From an uncultured Devosia sp. (GTDB lineage: Bacteria; Pseudomonadota; Alphaproteobacteria; Rhizobiales; Devosiaceae): a DNA stretch of 12,142 nt. Every line of letters begins with the position of its first letter. Positions within the stretch are counted from its first letter, which is position 1. The notes under the pieces are model-generated. The model was not told the DNA's origin and did no database searches. It saw nothing but the letters and a program-made list of their open reading frames with translations. A program made the translations under genes and the position numbers. The stretch lies in contig CAKTFF010000030.1 of NCBI GenBank assembly GCA_934553185.1, positions 1 to 12,142 on the forward strand, written 5' to 3'. Below are positions 1 to 7,830 of this stretch, piece by piece.

Positions 1-752
1 CGACAAAGATCGACGTGGCCTATGAGTCGATCATCGACCCCGCCTATGGCCGTTGGCTCGACCACAACATCAATGGTCATCGCCAGCCCGGCTATGCTTC
101 GGTCACCATCTCGCTCAAGCCCGTAGGCGGAGCGCCTGGTGACGCAACCGACCGGCAGATGGACGACATTGCCGACATTGCCGAGCGCTATGGCTTTGAC
201 GAGTTGCGCGTCACCCATGAGCAGAACCTGGTTCTGCCCCACGTTGCCGTTGCCGATCTTCGTGCGGTTTATGATGCGCTGGCCGCCACCGGGCTGGCCG
301 AAGGCAATACGGGTCTCATCACCGACATGATCTGCTGCCCCGGCCTCGACTTCTGCGCGCTGGCCAATGCCCGTTCAATCCCCATCGCGCAGGAAATCTC
401 GCGGAAGTTCGCAGAGCCCAAGCGACAAGCCGAAATCGGCGATCTCAAGATTAAGATTTCGGGCTGCATCAATGCCTGCGGCCACCACCATGTCGGCCAT
501 ATCGGCATTCTGGGCGTCGAGAAAAAAGGTGGCGAGCTCTACCAGATCACCCTTGGCGGCGATGCAACCGAACAGGCCGCGGTGGGCAAGATCATCGGCC
601 CTGGCTTTGAAGCCGAAAACGTACCCGGCGCCATCGAAACGCTGGTCGACACCTATATCGCCAAGCGCACCAGCCCCGACGAGAGCTTCATCCAGGCTTA
701 TCGCCGCCTCGGCGAAGCGCCGTTCAAGGAGGCCCTCTATGGCGCTGCCTAA
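1..752 (+). CDS. cysI: Sulfite reductase (sirohaem/[4Fe-4S] hemoprotein), C-terminal part, 5' end outside window
   Basis: This is the C-terminal half of a nitrite/sulfite reductase family enzyme, which reduces sulfite to sulfide with six electrons in the cytoplasm. The frame is open from base 3, so the true start lies upstream; the GTG at 15 is only an internal codon. The cluster and sirohaem ligand motif is intact: CCPGLDFC (Cys codons at 336 and 354) and GCINACG (Cys codons at 465 and 477), the C-x5-C plus C-x3-C pattern of this family, followed by GHHHVGHIGILG. The family also includes assimilatory nitrite reductases, so sequence alone does not fix the substrate; the adjoining cysH makes sulfite the likely one. 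No flavoprotein CysJ is seen, and the downstream FNR and ferredoxin suggest ferredoxin as donor (inference). It overlaps cysH by 14 bp. Confidence 0.92.
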   Translation, partial: TKIDVAYESIIDPAYGRWLDHNINGHRQPGYASVTISLKPVGGAPGDATDRQMDDIADIAERYGFDELRVTHEQNLVLPHVAVADLRAVYDALAATGLAEGNTGLITDMICCPGLDFCALANARSIPIAQEISRKFAEPKRQAEIGDLKIKISGCINACGHHHVGHIGILGVEKKGGELYQITLGGDATEQAAVGKIIGPGFEAENVPGAIETLVDTYIAKRTSPDESFIQAYRRLGEAPFKEALYGAA

Positions 753-2013
753 GCTTGCACCCATGCCTGCGGCTCATGACAAGCTGCGGGCCCTTGGCAT
801 TTTGGCCCTCAATGGCATGTTCGACGAAATGGACGCCGTCGGCGTGCTGCGCTACGCCGTCAGCGACGTTCTTCCGGGCGACCTCGCCATCGTGTCCTCC
901 TTCGGCGCCGACTCGGCCGTGCTGCTCCATATCGTGGCGCAGGTCGACCCGTCCATGCCGGTCTATTTCCTGGAAACCGGCAAGCACTTCGTCGAGACAC
1001 TGCACTATGTCGAGACGCTGAAAAAGCATCTGGGGCTGATCAACGTCCATGCTATTCGTCCGCATGCCGGCGATCTGCTGCGCTTTGATCCCAAGGGCGA
1101 CCTCTGGGAAACCGACCCGGACTCGTGCTGCCATATCCGCAAGACCGAGCCGCTTGAGCCGATCACCGAGCAGTTCGGCGGCTGGGTGACCGGCCGCAAG
1201 CGCTTTCAAACCGTCGAACGAGGCGTGCTGCCCCATTTCGAGCTGACAAGCGACGATCGCATCAAGGTCAACCCTTTGGCCTACTTTACCGATGCCGACG
1301 TCAATCAGTACAAGGTTGCGCATGGCTTGCCCGAGCATCCGCTGTTCGCTAAGGGCTATAAGTCAATCGGCTGCGCGCCCTGCACTTCGGTGGTTGCCGA
1401 GGGGGAAGATCCGCGTGCCGGCCGCTGGCGCGGCCTCAACAAGAAAGAGTGCGGCATCCATTTCGACTTCAACGGAGCAATTGCCAAGCCGATGACCACC
1501 GAGGCCAAGCACATGCTCTGGAAGGATGGCGCCTTCATCGCCGATCCGTTCCACGCCTGGAGCGAGAACGACGTCGTGGCGAGCGCCGCCTATACGCATG
1601 TGCCGCTCGCTGTATTCCTCGCCAATCGCGACGCCTTCATGGCGACCGCCCATCCGCTTGGATTGCTGGTGGCGCCGGGCGAGCGCATCGAGGACGTGGC
1701 GGGTGACTTGGCGCGCTTTGCGTCCGTCGCCATTGCCTTTCCCTCCTTCAGCGACGGCAGGGGCTATTCGACGGCCCGGATGCTCAGTGAGCGCTTTCAC
1801 TTTGCTAACGAAATCCGGGCTGTGGGTGACATTCTGCAGGACCAGATCCCGCTGATGCGCCGCTGCGGCTTCAACGCCTTCGTGGTCACCCATGAACCAA
1901 CCCGCCAGGCTTTGATCGAGAACCGTCTGCCTGAAGTCGATCTCTTCTACCAACCGGTGGGGATTGCCGAAGTCCCCGTCGGCACCCGCCCCTTTCTTCG
2001 TCGCGTCCACTGA
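739..2013 (+). CDS. cysH: APS/PAPS reductase fused to a C-terminal DUF934 domain
   Basis: A 424-residue protein with two domains. Residues ~1-245 are a CysH reductase, which converts adenylyl sulfate (or PAPS) to sulfite: PP-loop SSFGADS at 53-59, the Cys pair CC at 130-131, the C-x2-C pair at 212/215, R-AGRW near 226-230 and the catalytic ECGIH at 237-241. Possession of both Cys pairs is the mark of the [4Fe-4S] APS-reductase type, so APS is the favoured substrate. Residues ~258-424 are a DUF934 domain (FPSFSDGRGYSTARML, GDILQDQIPLMRRCGFNAF), usually a separate protein of about 160 residues encoded next to cysI/cysH and presumed to help sulfite reduction. The ATG at 739 is chosen because AAGGAGG at 726-732 sits 6 nt upstream; ATG 763 is an unlikely alternative. 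The frame runs without a stop through the join, so this is a real fusion rather than a frameshift. Confidence 0.93.
   Translation: MALPKLAPMPAAHDKLRALGILALNGMFDEMDAVGVLRYAVSDVLPGDLAIVSSFGADSAVLLHIVAQVDPSMPVYFLETGKHFVETLHYVETLKKHLGLINVHAIRPHAGDLLRFDPKGDLWETDPDSCCHIRKTEPLEPITEQFGGWVTGRKRFQTVERGVLPHFELTSDDRIKVNPLAYFTDADVNQYKVAHGLPEHPLFAKGYKSIGCAPCTSVVAEGEDPRAGRWRGLNKKECGIHFDFNGAIAKPMTTEAKHMLWKDGAFIADPFHAWSENDVVASAAYTHVPLAVFLANRDAFMATAHPLGLLVAPGERIEDVAGDLARFASVAIAFPSFSDGRGYSTARMLSERFHFANEIRAVGDILQDQIPLMRRCGFNAFVVTHEPTRQALIENRLPEVDLFYQPVGIAEVPVGTRPFLRRVH
1501..1515 (+). promoter_or_regulatory. Possible internal ribosome binding site and start for a free DUF934 protein
   Basis: Inside the cysH fusion, GAGG at 1501-1504 lies 8 nt before an in-frame ATG at 1513 (Met259). 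The residues after it (MLWKDGAF) are how stand-alone DUF934 proteins typically begin. It may be a leftover of the ancestral separate gene, and may still give a 166-residue free DUF934 product. The motif is short, so chance is a real alternative. Confidence 0.35.
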
Positions 2014-2059
2014 GGTAAGTGGACGACGCCGATCACCTAATCGGGGCGTTCGTTCCCCG
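1999..2059 (+). promoter_or_regulatory. Run of inverted repeats between cysH and the FNR gene
   Basis: Three consecutive stem-capable repeats fill the 67-bp gap. GTCCACT (2005-2011) pairs with AGTGGAC (2018-2024) around the cysH stop codon, with flanking CGTCG/CGACG able to lengthen the stem. CCGAT (2029-2033) pairs with ATCGG (2040-2044). CGGGG (2042-2046) pairs with CCCCG (2055-2059); these last two overlap, so they exclude one another. No T-run follows, so this is not a clear intrinsic terminator. It could be an mRNA stabiliser, a processing site or a partial terminator within the operon. Confidence 0.4.
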
Positions 2060-2074
2060 GCAAATGGACTTTGA

Positions 2075-3106
<1,032 letters not shown>

Positions 3107-3129
3107 CGCTTAATCCTCGGAGAGCCCTC

Positions 3130-3450
3130 ATGCTTATCCACGTGACTGACCAGGCCGGCGACAAGCACGAGCTCGAAGGGCTTGAGGGCTGGCGCGTCAT
3201 GGAAGTGATCCGCGACTGGGGGCTCAACATCAAGGCCGAGTGCGGCGGCGCTTTGAGCTGCGCCACCTGCCATGTCTATGTGGATGCAGACTGGCTCGAT
3301 GCGGTCGGCGCACCCAGCGACGACGAAGAGGATATGCTCGACAGCGTCGGCGACGTGCGCGCCAATTCAAGGCTTTCCTGTCAGATCCTGATGAGCGATG
3401 CCCTGGACGGCTTGACACTGACCTTGGCGCCGAGTGCAGCTAAAGACTAA
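3130..3450 (+). CDS. [2Fe-2S] ferredoxin, adrenodoxin type
   Basis: A 106-residue soluble electron carrier. Four cluster ligands are visible: C38, C44 and C47 in the C-x5-C-x2-C motif ECGGALSCATCHVYV, and C84 in RLSCQI. The acidic stretch PSDDEEDMLD (62-71) between the ligand groups is the partner-docking region of adrenodoxin-like ferredoxins. Such proteins serve ISC cluster assembly or P450 systems; here the FNR 23 bp upstream and the sulfite reductase operon argue for delivering electrons to CysI, although a general housekeeping role cannot be excluded. GGAG at 3119-3122 sits 7 nt before the ATG. It appears to be the last gene of the operon, as a 90-bp gap follows. Confidence 0.9.
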   Translation: MLIHVTDQAGDKHELEGLEGWRVMEVIRDWGLNIKAECGGALSCATCHVYVDADWLDAVGAPSDDEEDMLDSVGDVRANSRLSCQILMSDALDGLTLTLAPSAAKD

Positions 3451-3540
3451 GTTTATGATCGAGCCGATTGACTAAGCCTTAAGGTCTATGGCGGACACTG
3501 CAGCCAATTTAGCAAGCGCTGTCAGTAACATAGGTTAGTC
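3451..3540 (+). promoter_or_regulatory. Intergenic region before the EAL gene with GACTAA repeats
   Basis: This 90-bp gap is visibly richer in A/T than the flanking genes and probably carries the EAL gene's promoter, but I find no convincing -35/-10 pair. GACTAAG occurs at 3445-3451 and 3470-3476 (25 bp apart), and its inverted core TTAGTC lies at 3535-3540, directly against the ATG. An 8-bp palindrome CCTTAAGG is at 3477-3484. No obvious terminator for the upstream operon is visible. Confidence 0.3.
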
Positions 3541-4299
3541 ATGAATACCGTATCTTGTCAGGGCTGCCGCAACGGGGATGACTTTCCGATTGCCTTCACC
3601 ATGGCGTTCCAGCCCATCGTCGATGTGACCGCCGGCAAGATCTGGGGCTACGAAGCATTGGTTCGCGGCGCCGGCGGCGAGGGCGCCTACACCGTGCTCA
3701 GCGCCGTCACCGAAGAAAACCGCTATGCGTTCGACCAGGCCTGTCGCGTTAAAGCGATCGAGTTGGCCGGTGCCCATATCGGGGACGGCGATGCCAAGCT
3801 CAGCATCAACTTCATGCCCAATGCCGTCTACGAGCCGCGGGCCTGCATCAAGGCGACGCTTGGCGCCGCCGCCCGTACCCGGTTCGATCCGCGTCGGCTG
3901 ATGTTCGAGTTCACCGAAAATGAGCGCATGGACGATGTCGGCCATGTCAGCCATATTGTTTCAGAATACCGCCGCATGGGCTTCACCACCGCGCTTGATG
4001 ACTTTGGCGCAGGTTACGCTGGTTTGAGCCTTCTGGCCCAATTCCAGACCGACCTCATCAAGGTGGACATGGAACTGCTGCGCGGCATTGAAGCGTCCCA
4101 AGCCAAGCAGGCCATTGTTGGCGGGCTGGTGCAGATCGCCCGCTCGCTCAACATCAAGCTGCTGGCTGAAGGCGTCGAAACAGAAGCCGAGCTCCAAGTG
4201 CTCAAGGCGGCCGGCATCGACCTGTTTCAGGGCTATTATTTCGCCAAGCCGATGGTCGAGACGTTCCAGACACTGCCACAGATGCACAAGGCGGCCTGA
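3541..4299 (+). CDS. Single-domain EAL cyclic-di-GMP phosphodiesterase
   Basis: A 252-residue soluble protein made almost only of one EAL domain, which hydrolyses c-di-GMP to pGpG and so favours motility over biofilm. Catalytic features are present: YEALVRG with EAL at 38-40, Asn90 (SINFMPNA), Glu123 in FEFTE, Asp153-Asp154 in ALDDFGAGYAGLSLL, Lys174 (IKVD), Glu210 in LLAEGVET and Gln230 in FQGYYFAKP. It is therefore predicted active. There is no GGDEF, PAS or membrane segment; the short N-terminal tail carries a C-x2-C pair (C6, C9) before the domain, which may bind a metal or respond to redox (inference). The Shine-Dalgarno is weak (AGG about 5 nt upstream). The stop lies 3 bp from the end of convergent ycjF, so any terminators must lie within the opposing genes. 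Confidence 0.92.
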   Translation: MNTVSCQGCRNGDDFPIAFTMAFQPIVDVTAGKIWGYEALVRGAGGEGAYTVLSAVTEENRYAFDQACRVKAIELAGAHIGDGDAKLSINFMPNAVYEPRACIKATLGAAARTRFDPRRLMFEFTENERMDDVGHVSHIVSEYRRMGFTTALDDFGAGYAGLSLLAQFQTDLIKVDMELLRGIEASQAKQAIVGGLVQIARSLNIKLLAEGVETEAELQVLKAAGIDLFQGYYFAKPMVETFQTLPQMHKAA

Positions 4300-4302
4300 G
4301 GC

Positions 4303-5310
4303 CTATTTAGCCTCTGTCGCCAGGTTGGTGAGTTCCGGGATGAAGTCCCGCACCGTTGGCTGGCTCAGCGCTTCAAAGGGCAGGGGCCGGACGACGCGCA
4401 TGGCGGCGATGCCGACCCGAACCGTCATCAAGCCGTTGACCACCCCTTCACCCAGGCGGGCCGATAGCTTGGCGGCAAGGCCCTGGCCAACCAGTTGCTC
4501 CACCACGCCATCGGTCAGGACCAGTCCGCCGGTGACCGCCAGGTGTCCCAGGACGGCGCCGGTCAGCCGCCAGAAGCCGAACAGGCCCGGTCGGGCACCA
4601 TAAAGCGCGGCAATGGCCCCAGCCAGGCGGACGCTTTCATAAAGAACAAAGGCGATGTCGACCAGCGCCCGCGGCGAGACTGTGGTCACAAGCGCCACCC
4701 GCCGGGCAGAAGCTGCGGTGAGGACTTTCGCGCGCTTGTCCAGGGACGCAAGAAGGTTGCGCTCGGCAAGGGCAACGGTTTCCACCCCGTCGAACAGGTG
4801 GGGAAGGTTCTCGGAAACCGACTGCCGGGCGCGGGCAAGATCGGGACGCGCTGCGTAGATTGCCATGAGCTCGTTGACCACGCGCCGCGCCTGGTCGGCA
4901 TCATCGAGCGCTACAGCCTCGCGGGCGTTTCGCTGCAGCGCATCGAGCACATGAAGGCGCCGCAGCGCGAAGATCTCGCGTGCCGCCAACACGGCAATGG
5001 CCAGCACAAACACCGCGAGCACGGCAAGGCCGAGAACGCCCAGCCATTCGTTGGTTGCAAACAGATCCCGGATCAGCCGGTCGGCCGCGAGGCCGAGCCC
5101 GGCGGATACGAGGATGCCGGCGGCTGTCCAGGCAAGCCGCCCCGCCCATCCCGCTCGACGCACCGGCGGCGCAATAAGCGGATTCTCCCCGACATCGTCA
5201 AACTCAGCCGTAGCGGGCAGCGCATCGGCCGGTGCAAAGGCGCGCGGCGCCCGCGCAGCATCGCTGGGCGGAACGTCGAGAGCGGTCGGGCGAGCGATAG
5301 GGCCTTTCAT
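4303..5310 (-). CDS. ycjF: YcjF-family (DUF697) inner-membrane protein
   Basis: A 335-residue membrane protein of the YcjF/TIGR01620 family, function unknown. Order of parts: a Pro/Ala-rich, probably cytoplasmic tail (1-50), two hydrophobic segments at about 57-76 and 88-110, a soluble middle (about 115-200) and a C-terminal DUF697 region (about 205-310) with further apolar stretches and the conserved-looking TTVSPRALVDIAFVLYESVRL. The start ATG at 5310 overlaps the ycjX stop as ATGA, so the two are translationally coupled. In enterobacteria ycjX-ycjF are induced together with phage shock genes; I see no psp gene or regulator site here, so that link is only by family. Confidence 0.85.
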   Translation of the reverse strand: MKGPIARPTALDVPPSDAARAPRAFAPADALPATAEFDDVGENPLIAPPVRRAGWAGRLAWTAAGILVSAGLGLAADRLIRDLFATNEWLGVLGLAVLAVFVLAIAVLAAREIFALRRLHVLDALQRNAREAVALDDADQARRVVNELMAIYAARPDLARARQSVSENLPHLFDGVETVALAERNLLASLDKRAKVLTAASARRVALVTTVSPRALVDIAFVLYESVRLAGAIAALYGARPGLFGFWRLTGAVLGHLAVTGGLVLTDGVVEQLVGQGLAAKLSARLGEGVVNGLMTVRVGIAAMRVVRPLPFEALSQPTVRDFIPELTNLATEAK

Positions 5311-6758
5311 GCGAGCCGGTCTCCCAGAAGAAAATCGAGCGCCCTGTCAAAGCGGATATGGGGCAGCACGAGATCGCCATTGCTGTTGCGATCAAGGTTG
5401 CGCGGCGGCGTGAAGCGGAGGAACTGCAGCGAAACAGGCGAGCCGTCTTCAAACAATGAGTCCGGCCGTTCCGGTAAGTCACCAGGAAATAGTGCGATTT
5501 CTGTTTCGCCATCATAGGCCGTGCCGCCCAGCGTTTCTCCACGGATGGGCGTGCCGATGATGGTCGGCAGGGTTTCGCCCCCCTCGCTGATCGTGCCCTC
5601 GCGCGTGGCGCGAACGCCGGCAATGGCCATGGACCGGGTTTGCACGCCGGCAAACCGGGCGCGCTTGGCGGCATTGGCGACCAGCCGATTGAGAATGGTT
5701 TCCAACCGGTCGTGGCTGGTGTGGTGGAGGTGATCCGCCTTGGTGGCTGCAAACAGGATGCGATCGATCTTGCGCACGAAGGGGCGCAGCAATGGATTGG
5801 TTTCCCCCTGGCGGAAGCAGGCTAGAACCGAAGACAGTGCGGTTTCGAGATCGGCAACGGCAGCCGGACCGGCATTGAGCGCGCGCAGCGTGTCGACCAG
5901 CACGATCTGGCGGTCGAGGCGCGCAAAGTGGTCACGAAAGAACGGGCGGACGATGCGGTCCTTGTAGGCCTCGTAACGATGCTCCAGCATGGCGTAGAGC
6001 GTGCCGCTGCGCACCGCCTGGCTTGGCGCGGGCAGGGGCGCAAAGGTCAGAGCCGGGGAGCCCTCCAGGTCCCCGGGCAAGAGGAAGCGGCCGGGCGGCA
6101 GGGTGGACAGCGCGCCATGCTCGCGGCTACGGCGCAGATAGTCGGTGAAGGACACCGCCAGTCGCTCGGCATCGGGGTCGGTAGCGGTTTGGAGCGGGTC
6201 CGTCGCGGCAAGCGCTTCGAGGAACGGCGTCGCTTCCTTGCCCGAGCCTGGGCGGCGTGCCCGTTCCAGCGCCTCGGCGCTCCACTGGGCAAAGCTCATG
6301 CCCAGAAGCGGCAGGTCGAGCAGCCATTCTCCGGGATAGTCGACGATGTCGAGGTTGAGCGTCGAGGGACCGGTCAGCCCCGAATACCAGTTGCGGGACT
6401 GGTATTTGAGCACCAGGCGCAGTTGCGAGATGCGCCGTGTTCCCTCCGGCCAGATGGGCTGCCGCCCGCTCAGCGCCTCCAGATGCGCCTCATAGGCAAA
6501 GCGTGGAATGGTCGCGTCGGGGTATTCGGCGAGCTTGGCGCCGATGAACCGGCCCTCAGCCAGCGGCGTGAAGCCAGGCAGCCGCCCACCGGTCAAAAGG
6601 TTATGCACCAAAGCCGTGATGAAGATGGTCTTGCCCGCGCGGCTCAGCCCCGTCACCCCCAGCCGAAGCGTCGGCGTCCAGGCGCCGGTTGCCGCGTCGG
6701 CCATGTTGGAGAGGGCGATGCCCAGTTCGTCGACGATGGTCGTTGGTGTCTGGGGCAC
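5307..6758 (-). CDS. ycjX: YcjX-family GTP-binding protein
   Basis: A P-loop NTPase of the YcjX (DUF463) family, thought to be GTPase-like and to act with YcjF at the membrane in envelope stress; no reaction is established. Counting from the upstream TTG at 6785 (492 residues), Walker A GLSRAGKT is at 46-53, the DxxG-like motif DYPGEW at 149-154, and a base-recognition motif TKAD at 348-351. I prefer the GTG at 6758 (483 residues) because the TTG has no ribosome binding site and family members usually start about ten residues before the DE-x-x-IAL segment; neither start is certain. It is followed by ycjF with a 4-bp overlap and preceded by metA, from which it is separated by a palindromic repeat. 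Confidence 0.87.
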   Translation of the reverse strand: MPQTPTTIVDELGIALSNMADAATGAWTPTLRLGVTGLSRAGKTIFITALVHNLLTGGRLPGFTPLAEGRFIGAKLAEYPDATIPRFAYEAHLEALSGRQPIWPEGTRRISQLRLVLKYQSRNWYSGLTGPSTLNLDIVDYPGEWLLDLPLLGMSFAQWSAEALERARRPGSGKEATPFLEALAATDPLQTATDPDAERLAVSFTDYLRRSREHGALSTLPPGRFLLPGDLEGSPALTFAPLPAPSQAVRSGTLYAMLEHRYEAYKDRIVRPFFRDHFARLDRQIVLVDTLRALNAGPAAVADLETALSSVLACFRQGETNPLLRPFVRKIDRILFAATKADHLHHTSHDRLETILNRLVANAAKRARFAGVQTRSMAIAGVRATREGTISEGGETLPTIIGTPIRGETLGGTAYDGETEIALFPGDLPERPDSLFEDGSPVSLQFLRFTPPRNLDRNSNGDLVLPHIRFDRALDFLLGDRLA

Positions 6759-6821
6759 GCGCTTGTCTTTCTGGTCCGCTGGCAAGATAGGGATTTGCCA
6801 GGACTCTTCAATGCCCCGGAA

Positions 6822-6852
6822 ACCTCATCCTGAGGTCTGCCTCAAACGAGGC
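6822..6852. repeat. Degenerate rhizobial-type intergenic palindrome at the metA 3' end
   Basis: Two adjacent hairpins: ACCTCA-TCC-TGAGGT (6822-6836) and GCCTC-AAAC-GAGGC (6839-6852), the second covering the metA stop codon. The core CCTCATCCTGAGG recalls a palindromic repeat dispersed between genes in many Hyphomicrobiales, from memory rather than a search. It may be a shortened copy of such an element, or a processing/termination structure for metA transcripts on the - strand. Confidence 0.45.
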
Positions 6853-7762
6853 GGGAACCTATCTTGTCGATCTCATAGGGCGTCGTCTGATAAATCTCGT
6901 TGATCCAATTCTGGAACAACAGATGCGCATGGCTGCGCCAGCGGTTTTCCGGCTCGGCGCTGGTGTCGCCGTTGGGGAACAGGTTGGCCGGCGGGGGCGT
7001 GCCAAGCCCCGCCTTGTGGTCGCGCTCGTATTCATCGGCAAGCGAGCGATTGTCGTATTCGAGGTGGTTCAGGAAGTGCACGGCCCGGTGCGTCTGATCC
7101 CCGAGCATGCAGACGCCGATCTCCGCGTTGTCGATCAGGATTTCCAGATCGCCGCTCAGGGTCGTACGGTCGATGTCGTTGTAGCGGGAAACCGGGATCA
7201 TCGGGCTGTCGGAAAAGCCGCGCAGGAAGGGCGAGCGCGGGTTGGTGACCCGGTGGCGGAACACGCCGAAGGCTTTCTCGGTCATGCGATAGCGGCGAGC
7301 GCCATGGAAGTGGTGCAGCGCGGCCTGCGCGCCCCAGCAGATGAACATGGTGTGATGAACGTTGGTCTGCGTCCAGTTCATGATTTCGACCATTTCAGGC
7401 CAGTAGCGCACGTCTTCAAAGGGAATGTTGGCGATCGGCGCGCCCGTGACGATGAAGCCGTCGAACTTGTGTTCGCGCACCTCTTCCCAGGTCTTGTAGA
7501 AGGTCTTGAGGTAATCTTCCGAAGTGTTCTTGGCCTGGTGGTCGGTGACGCGCACCAGCGTCAGTTCGACCTGAAGCGGGGTGGAGCCGATCAGCCGGGT
7601 GAACTGCGTCTCGGTTCGTTCCTTGTTGGGCATCAGGTTGAGCAGTCCGATGGACAGCGGCCGGATGTCCTGACGCGCCGCGCGCGTGGAATCCATGACA
7701 TAGACGCCCTCGTCTTCAAGCGTCTTGCGCGCGGGCAGGTTGTCGGGGATGCGAATAGGCAT
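6842..7762 (-). CDS. metA: Homoserine O-acyltransferase (acetyl- or succinyl-)
   Basis: A 306-residue cytoplasmic enzyme that acylates the hydroxyl of homoserine, the first committed step to methionine. Family landmarks are complete: NLMPNK with Lys47, the catalytic Cys142 in FICWGAQAALHHFHG, His233 and Glu235 in NHLEYD (the usual HPEYD), and the terminal WRSHAHLLFQNWINE. Residue 111, where Glu marks acetyl-CoA users and Gly marks succinyl-CoA users, is Ala here (TGAPIANIPF), so the donor cannot be read from sequence. The ATG at 7762 is chosen because AAGAGG (7773-7768) lies 5 nt upstream and the protein then has the family's normal length; the frame stays open further upstream but that part is not homologous. 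The upstream gap is 67 bp with a strong hairpin and no SAM-II riboswitch core. Confidence 0.93.
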   Translation of the reverse strand: MPIRIPDNLPARKTLEDEGVYVMDSTRAARQDIRPLSIGLLNLMPNKERTETQFTRLIGSTPLQVELTLVRVTDHQAKNTSEDYLKTFYKTWEEVREHKFDGFIVTGAPIANIPFEDVRYWPEMVEIMNWTQTNVHHTMFICWGAQAALHHFHGARRYRMTEKAFGVFRHRVTNPRSPFLRGFSDSPMIPVSRYNDIDRTTLSGDLEILIDNAEIGVCMLGDQTHRAVHFLNHLEYDNRSLADEYERDHKAGLGTPPPANLFPNGDTSAEPENRWRSHAHLLFQNWINEIYQTTPYEIDKIGSRLV

Positions 7763-7805
7763 TGGGGCCTCTTGGGCAGAGTGATCGAAAAGCGGTGAAA
7801 GGGCG

Positions 7806-7830
7806 GCGCGCTTCCCCGAAGGGAACGCGC
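7806..7830 (-). terminator. UUCG-capped hairpin between the P-loop gene and metA
   Basis: Read on the - strand, GCGCG-TTCCC, loop TTCG, GGGAA, one bulged G, CGCGC: ten base pairs closed by a C(UUCG)G tetraloop, one of the most stable RNA caps. It starts at the last base of the upstream gene's TAG codon. Only short T stretches (CCCTTT, GCTTTT) follow, so termination may be partial; it could also protect the upstream mRNA end or lower metA expression. Confidence 0.6.

Noticed and set aside
367..738. N-terminal extension of the cysH frame back to 367
   Set aside because: It overlaps cysI out of frame, is Arg/Ser/Pro-rich and has no domain, while ATG 739 has a near-perfect Shine-Dalgarno and starts the conserved CysH sequence.
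3454..3473. TATGAT and TTGACT as a sigma-70 promoter for the EAL gene
   Set aside because: The two hexamers are in the wrong order and neither has a partner at 16-18 bp spacing.
4495..5517. 340-codon open frame on the + strand opposite ycjF/ycjX
   Set aside because: Its product is Arg/Gly/Pro-rich with no recognisable domain, typical of an antisense shadow in GC-rich DNA; the opposite strand carries clear YcjF and YcjX.
5307..6785. A frameshift or pseudogene in ycjX because of its unusual TTG start
   Set aside because: The frame is full length with all nucleotide-binding motifs; a GTG at 6758 offers a normal start.
7763..7829. SAM-II riboswitch upstream of metA
   Set aside because: I looked for the conserved pseudoknot core (a GCTAAA-type stretch followed by a G-rich run) on the - strand and did not see it; the space is taken by a plain hairpin.
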